From assembly GCA_947382415.1 (NCBI GenBank), contig CANCYO010000002.1:62001-126000 (forward strand): a stretch of DNA of 64,000 nt. Reading direction: 5' to 3'. This document shows, piece after piece, positions 59,773 through 64,000 of the stretch (the stretch's first letter is position 1; the number at the start of each line of letters is the position of its first letter). Origin of the DNA: an uncultured Lachnospiraceae bacterium (GTDB lineage: Bacteria > Bacillota > Clostridia > Lachnospirales > Lachnospiraceae). The notes beneath the pieces are model-generated. The model was not told the DNA's origin, did no database searches, and saw nothing but the letters and a program-made list of their open reading frames with translations. Position numbers and translations under genes: made by a program.

Positions 59773-61510
59773 TCAGGAAGGCTACCAGACGCTGGGGTGG
59801 ATCATAAACAAATCGGAATCCGGGGTGTTTCTGGTGGTGGCGGATGAGACGCTCCAGAGGCAGATCGCTGAAGTTTACAGGCGCAGTCTGGTACAGGTTT
59901 ACGATTACAGAAGGAATCCCGGGGCATATTCGGCCCGGGAGCTTGAGCAGTGGATCGCGTCCTGTCCTGATAGCCGGACGTTTCTAATCATCAATTTTCA
60001 GCTTGCCATACGGGGTGAGCAGGATTTGCAGCGTTTGAATTTCAGCAGGGATATCATGGCCGGTCTGGGCAAAAACCTGATCCTTTTCACGACTCCCCGG
60101 GGAGACGATCGTCTTGCCGTGGGCGCATATGATTTTTATTCCTTTATTAAGCTTCGGATATGCTTTGATCAAATCCTTTCGGAAGCTGCGCCGGATATAC
60201 CGGAAATACAGAATACACAGAATATGCAGGAGACACAGGAATCTTCGGAGGTGTCGGCAGCCAGAGAGGAAGTTCCGCGGACACATCGGTATAACTTGGA
60301 TGCCATGATGAAGCTGGACGAGACCTATGTCATGGTAGAGCAGGCGAGAGAGGCGGCAAACAGAGCGGAGTATGCCGAAAGCGAGAGAATATTGTCATAT
60401 GTGCGTGAAATTCGGGAAAATCTGTTAGGCATGGAGCATCCGGGGACGGTGGAGATTTATCTGGATCTGGCAGAGGCCTATAAGGAATTGGGGAAGTATG
60501 AAACGGCGGAGAGATGGTGCGGACGGGCGCTTGAAATTTGCCGGAAGACATTGGGAGAAAAGCATCCTGACACATTGAAAAGCTACAGCGATTTGGCTGT
60601 TATTTATGTGGAGCAGGGGAAATATCAGGAAGCGGAAAAATTACTGCAGAAAGGACTGGATATACGCAGAGAACTGCTGGGAGAGAAGCATCCGGATACC
60701 GCCTCCGGCTATAATAATCTGGCATTTGTGTATGATGCCCAGGGGAGATATCAGGAAGCGGAGGAGCTGTATCAGAAAGCGCTGAATATCTATAAAGAGG
60801 TTTTGGGAGAGCTTCATGCTGATACCGCCACCGGTTATAACAATCTGGCGTCTGTGTATGAAAGGCAGGAAAGGTACGCGGAGGCGGAGGCGCTGCACAA
60901 GCGGGCGCTTGCCATTCGGGAGGAAATCCTGGGAGAAAATCATCCTGATACCGCCAACAGTTATAATAATCTTGCACTTGTGTACGAGGATCAGAAAAAG
61001 TATCAGGAAGCTGAAGAGCTATGCAGAAGAGCGTTGGCGGTGTGCCGGCGGATATTCGGTGAGGATCACCCCAACACGGCTGTCGGTTATAACAATCTGG
61101 CAAGTTTATATTTGAGCCAGGGACAATATGAAGAAGCAGAAAAACTGTATCGGAAAGCATTAAATATTATCACAGGATCATTTGGGCCACAACATCCCAA
61201 CACAGTGATTAATTACAGCAACCTGGCCGCACTGTACAGGAAGCAGGAAAAGTATCAGGAAGCTGAGGAGTGCTACAGGGAAGCGCTGGCCATACAGCAG
61301 GCTATTTACGGGGAGCGGCATCCGCATACCATTACCGACAGCTGCTATTTGGCTGATGTGTTAATGCGTCAGGGAAGCTATGGCGAAGCAAAAACAATAT
61401 ACCGGACGGTGCTGCCCGTCTGTGAAAAGGTATTGGGCGAGAGCCATGAGACGACGATCGCCGTCCGGGATAATCTGCGTGTGCTGGGCGACAGACCGGT
61501 TCTGCCATAA
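59759..61510 (+). CDS. Kinesin-light-chain TPR protein, putative sensor partner of the STAND-like ATPase
   Basis: The 583-residue protein has an N-terminal domain (about 1-135), a Gln/Glu-rich linker (EIQNTQNMQETQESSE), a helical stretch, then eight 42-residue TPRs from about residue 224 and a partial ninth. The unit reads GEKHPDTASGYNNLAFVYDA and continues with QGRYQEAEELYQKAL. The N-terminal segment LQRLNFSRDIMAGLGKNLIL with YDFYSF resembles the LNxxRDxL...LIFW...APDFWSF segment often found at the front of bacterial STAND proteins. In those, ATPase and TPRs are one chain; here they are two overlapping genes. The TPRs probably bind a protein or peptide trigger. Confidence 0.78.
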   Translation: MLRNDQEGYQTLGWIINKSESGVFLVVADETLQRQIAEVYRRSLVQVYDYRRNPGAYSARELEQWIASCPDSRTFLIINFQLAIRGEQDLQRLNFSRDIMAGLGKNLILFTTPRGDDRLAVGAYDFYSFIKLRICFDQILSEAAPDIPEIQNTQNMQETQESSEVSAAREEVPRTHRYNLDAMMKLDETYVMVEQAREAANRAEYAESERILSYVREIRENLLGMEHPGTVEIYLDLAEAYKELGKYETAERWCGRALEICRKTLGEKHPDTLKSYSDLAVIYVEQGKYQEAEKLLQKGLDIRRELLGEKHPDTASGYNNLAFVYDAQGRYQEAEELYQKALNIYKEVLGELHADTATGYNNLASVYERQERYAEAEALHKRALAIREEILGENHPDTANSYNNLALVYEDQKKYQEAEELCRRALAVCRRIFGEDHPNTAVGYNNLASLYLSQGQYEEAEKLYRKALNIITGSFGPQHPNTVINYSNLAALYRKQEKYQEAEECYREALAIQQAIYGERHPHTITDSCYLADVLMRQGSYGEAKTIYRTVLPVCEKVLGESHETTIAVRDNLRVLGDRPVLP

Positions 61511-61548
61511 ACTTCATCCAAATTTGCAAATAATTTTAACAAAAAAGC

Positions 61549-61577
61549 TTTTCAAAAGACGGAAAATCCAGTATGAT
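61549..61577 (+). promoter_or_regulatory. Possible promoter of the chemoreceptor gene
   Basis: TTTTCA (61549-61554), 17 bases, TATGAT (61572-61577). Confidence 0.45.
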
Positions 61578-61638
61578 AAAAGAGATACGGCACGGCATCC
61601 GTGTTTTCAAAACCATAAACAGGAAAGAGGGTAAATGG

Positions 61639-63006
61639 ATGGCACTTGGACAGAAGAAGGCAGTACTAATGAAGGCTGTTTCGGAACTGAAAGCAGCCGA
61701 TTATTCAGCAGATCCGGAATTGAACAGTATATACCAGAGACTGCTCAAGGGAAGACGGCAATTTGCTGAAATATTTGATAAAAACATACAGGCTGTCATG
61801 CAGATCAGTTCGCTTGATCTGACGCTGCAGCATCAGACAGAGACGATCATGGACATATCCCGGAGCATAGAGAAGGCGACATCGTCTATTTTCGGGACAT
61901 CGGCATCGGGCGATTATCTGACCGGCAATTCCAGCAATCAGCATGAAGAACTGACCAATACCATTATCAAGGTTTCGGAGGATACAGATGATGTATACCG
62001 CAAAATCGAGGCCGGACAGAGCGAACTGACCAATATTAAGGATCTCTCCAGTCAGGCCATTGCTGTGTCAGGGGAAATGCAGAGCGATATGGAAGAACTG
62101 TTCAATGTGATCGACCGCATGAGCGAGGTGATCTCAGGGATTGACAACATCTCCATGCAGACCAATCTGCTGGCGCTGAATGCCTCAGTGGAGGCGGCCA
62201 GGGCCGGGGAGGCCGGACGGGGATTTGCCGTGGTGGCAAAGGAGATCCGTGAGCTGGCGGAAAAGACTCAGGAAATGACAAAGAGCATGGGAGATTTTGT
62301 CGAGAACATGAAGCTCGCTTCCAGAAAGAGCTCCAAGAGCGCTTCCAATACCATAGAAGCCCTTGACGCCATGACGGATAAGATCAGGAATGTGTGGGAG
62401 CTCAATGACGAGAGTCAGGGAGCTGTATCAAAGATAAATGAATCGGTTGCCTCCATCGCTGCCCTCAGTGAGGAGATCAGCAGCTCCATGACTGAGATGG
62501 AGAATCAGATCGTCAACAGTACGAAATTTATGAAGCAGGTGGGAAATGATCTGCGGCAGGCGGCCGAACCGGTGGTCAATATCGAGAAGACGCTGGACGA
62601 TACTGTGAAACAGATGGGCGCTATGACGAAGGATGCCTTTTTCCATCTGGAGAATCAGGAGTTTGCCCAGTATATGAACAGCGCGATTTCCTCACATCAC
62701 ACATGGTTGGGCAATCTGAAGAAAATGGTGGATGGCAGGAAGGTTATCCCTCTTCAGCTTGATTCCTCCAAATGCGGTTTCGGACATTTTTACTATGCAA
62801 TGACACCTCAGATTCCGGAGGTTCTCCCCATTTGGGACGGTCTGGGCACAAAACACCAGAAGTTCCACCAGTTTGGCGGGGCGGTGATGCATGCCATAAA
62901 CTGCGGTAATTATGCGGAGGCGGAACAGATATACAGGAAGGCGGAACAGTATTCCAAGGAATTGATTGCCGATATGCAGCAGATACTGCGGCTTGCAGGC
63001 GGCTGA
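61639..63006 (+). CDS. Soluble methyl-accepting chemotaxis protein with CZB zinc-binding domain
   Basis: The 455-residue receptor has no membrane segment, so it is cytosolic. The signalling domain (about 130-310) shows the hairpin tip LLALNASVEAARAGEAGRGF and VVAKEIRELAEKT, the contact site for CheA and CheW. The C-terminal 120 residues form a chemoreceptor zinc-binding (CZB) domain with SSHHTWL, SSKCGFGHFYY and KHQKFHQFGG giving the His3-Cys set. CZB receptors sense zinc or zinc-linked oxidants such as hypochlorite. The start MALGQKKAVLM has GAGG eight bases upstream. No other chemotaxis genes are in the window. Confidence 0.9.
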   Translation: MALGQKKAVLMKAVSELKAADYSADPELNSIYQRLLKGRRQFAEIFDKNIQAVMQISSLDLTLQHQTETIMDISRSIEKATSSIFGTSASGDYLTGNSSNQHEELTNTIIKVSEDTDDVYRKIEAGQSELTNIKDLSSQAIAVSGEMQSDMEELFNVIDRMSEVISGIDNISMQTNLLALNASVEAARAGEAGRGFAVVAKEIRELAEKTQEMTKSMGDFVENMKLASRKSSKSASNTIEALDAMTDKIRNVWELNDESQGAVSKINESVASIAALSEEISSSMTEMENQIVNSTKFMKQVGNDLRQAAEPVVNIEKTLDDTVKQMGAMTKDAFFHLENQEFAQYMNSAISSHHTWLGNLKKMVDGRKVIPLQLDSSKCGFGHFYYAMTPQIPEVLPIWDGLGTKHQKFHQFGGAVMHAINCGNYAEAEQIYRKAEQYSKELIADMQQILRLAGG

Positions 63007-63024
63007 ACGGTTTCCGGGTTCAAG

Positions 63025-63062
63025 AGGCTTATGGATGGCTTTGCCTGTTCATAAGCCTTTTT
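63025..63062 (+). terminator. Terminator of the chemoreceptor gene
   Basis: AGGCTTAT (63025-63032) pairs with ATAAGCCT (63051-63058), then Ts. Confidence 0.75.
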
Positions 63063-63086
63063 ATCAATGGAAAGAGGTAATGGTGT

Positions 63087-63500
63087 ATGTGGCTGGTATT
63101 TGCTCTGTTGTCTGCGGTGTTTGCTGCGCTTACATCCATATTGGCCAAGATAGGGATTGATGGAGTGAATTCCAATCTGGCCACTGCGGTCAGAACCATG
63201 GTAGTGGTGTTTATGGCATGGGGAATGGTGTTTTTGACACATGCCCAGAACGGCATATGGCAGATCAGCAGGAAGAGCTGGATATTTCTGATCCTGTCAG
63301 GTCTGGCGACGGGGGCGTCATGGCTGTGTTATTATCATGCGCTGCAGACGGGTGAGGTTTCCAGGGTGGTTCCGATTGATAAGCTCAGCGTTGTGATCAC
63401 TCTGGTGTTGGCCTTTGTGGTCCTGCATGAGGAGTTTACGGTGAAAGCCCTGATCGGCTGCGTCCTGATCGGAGCGGGCACGCTGGTTATGGTCATTTGA
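63087..63500 (+). CDS. EamA/DMT family transporter, half-size
   Basis: The 137-residue protein is one EamA unit with five membrane segments (for example MWLVFALLSAVFAALTSIL, WIFLILSGLATGASWLCYY, ALIGCVLIGAGTLVMVI). Full-size DMT carriers have two such units, so this one should pair with itself. Related single-unit proteins carry small metabolites, but the substrate cannot be told. A charged motif, GEVSRVVPIDKLSVV, before the last helices is typical of the family. AAAGAGGTAATGGTGT precedes the ATG. Confidence 0.88.
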   Translation: MWLVFALLSAVFAALTSILAKIGIDGVNSNLATAVRTMVVVFMAWGMVFLTHAQNGIWQISRKSWIFLILSGLATGASWLCYYHALQTGEVSRVVPIDKLSVVITLVLAFVVLHEEFTVKALIGCVLIGAGTLVMVI

Positions 63501-63574
63501 TGCCTGGAAACGTGCCGCTGCTGATCTGGCGGAACCGGTATGATGCAACAGGACGGGACGAAAGAGGAACGACT

Positions 63575-63988
63575 ATGCAGGGATTGAATGTGATCGTGGT
63601 GTTCGACGAGAATGCCGATAGAATGCTGATGTGCAAGAGGAGAAAGGATCCCTATATGGGGCTGTCAAATTTTGTGGGCGGCAAGATCGAGCAAAATGAG
63701 GACGGTCTTGCGGCTGCCTACAGAGAACTGGAGGAGGAGACAGCCATAACAAGGGAGGATATCTTGCTCACCCATCTGATGGATTTTACATATCATCTGG
63801 ATCAGTGTTATGTGGAGGTCTATGTGGGAAAGCTGAATAAGACTGTGGCGGTGCATGGGGAGGAGAACGAACTGTATTGGACTGATCTGAACCACGATTT
63901 TTTTGACGCGTCACAGTATGCGGGAGAGGGAAATATCGGGCATATTATGATGCATGTTGAGATGGCAAGGGAAAAACTGCTGGTGTGA
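63575..63988 (+). CDS. NUDIX hydrolase
   Basis: The 137-residue protein carries the Nudix box as GGKIEQNEDGLAAAYRELEE followed by ETAI, with the REL-EE core intact and Thr in place of the usual Gly near its end. It hydrolyses a nucleoside diphosphate linked to another moiety; the MutT-like N terminus (LNVIVVFDENADRMLMCKRR) fits an oxidised-nucleotide or dNTP role, but this is not certain. The start MQGLNVIVVF follows AAAGAGGAAC; an in-frame start 78 bases upstream overlaps the EamA stop. Confidence 0.88.
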   Translation: MQGLNVIVVFDENADRMLMCKRRKDPYMGLSNFVGGKIEQNEDGLAAAYRELEEETAITREDILLTHLMDFTYHLDQCYVEVYVGKLNKTVAVHGEENELYWTDLNHDFFDASQYAGEGNIGHIMMHVEMAREKLLV

Positions 63989-64000
63989 GAAAGCGGCAGT

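Noticed and set aside
60428..61510. Minus-strand open frames in the TPR gene
   Set aside because: Their apparent repeats mirror the 126-base TPR units and they have no start signals.
1..64000. CRISPR array
   Set aside because: No series of equal-length repeats with unique spacers was seen. The tandem repeats found are short, degenerate and contiguous.

Overview
The window looks like the chromosome of an anaerobic, spore-forming-type Firmicute of the Lachnospiraceae (Clostridium cluster XIVa). This rests on the cysE-cysS-mrnC-rlmB-sigH order behind a cysteine T-box, a Csp-like subtilase, QueH, CarAB, a BspA/InlB-type giant surface protein, an Rpn nuclease with an EGRA-rich tail, strong AGGAGG ribosome binding sites and TTGACA-17-TATAAT promoters. 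No species assignment is attempted.

Layout. 1-13 kb: the end of a MATE transporter, an Rpn nuclease, carAB, sod-queH, an ECF sigma factor with its membrane partner, argS, and a frameshifted RsiV-like lipoprotein. 13-21 kb: tRNA-Val and tRNA-Met, a membrane protein, a 1988-residue secreted repeat protein, and a reverse-strand membrane protein. 21-30.5 kb: cupin, ACT-ACT protein, DEAD-box helicase, polytopic membrane protein, ispF, then the T-box-controlled cysE-cysS-mrnC-rlmB-sigH cluster. 30.5-36 kb: an RND-type efflux pair with its own TetR gene and a likely operator, then tRNA-Thr.

35.9-37.3 kb is a gene-poor relic between tRNA-Thr and a decayed copy of that tRNA's 3' end. It carries two perfect 328-bp copies of a type I toxin-antitoxin locus: a 31-residue holin-like toxin on the minus strand and a convergent antisense RNA on the plus strand. 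A truncated small coiled-coil gene lies between them, and paired GTAGACA motifs lie near both ends. 37.4-48 kb is housekeeping: TrmO, a DUF3783 protein, a Na/Ca exchanger, MalQ, flotillin, a CYTH protein, a DJ-1 protein, an M18 aminopeptidase and an intact Csp-like S8 protease.

48-55.7 kb is a visibly more A/T-rich accessory island. It is bracketed and interrupted by 3' remnants of further S8 protease genes. It holds a 5'-truncated AlbA-type regulator behind a palindromic 15-mer array, a tyrosine-recombinase-like protein without most catalytic residues that overlaps an AAA-ATPase/PD-(D/E)XK protein, and a 1066-residue HD plus GHKL (Hsp90-type) ATPase. 55.8-64 kb: a DUF5050/DUF3298 lipoprotein, a DEDDh exonuclease, a two-gene split STAND-like system (P-loop ATPase, then a sensor protein with eight kinesin-light-chain TPRs), a soluble chemoreceptor with a CZB zinc domain, a half-size EamA transporter and a NUDIX hydrolase.

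The strongest candidates for unusual biology are the duplicated toxin-antitoxin relic at tRNA-Thr, the split STAND pair, and the HD-GHKL island with its catalytically dead recombinase-like gene.
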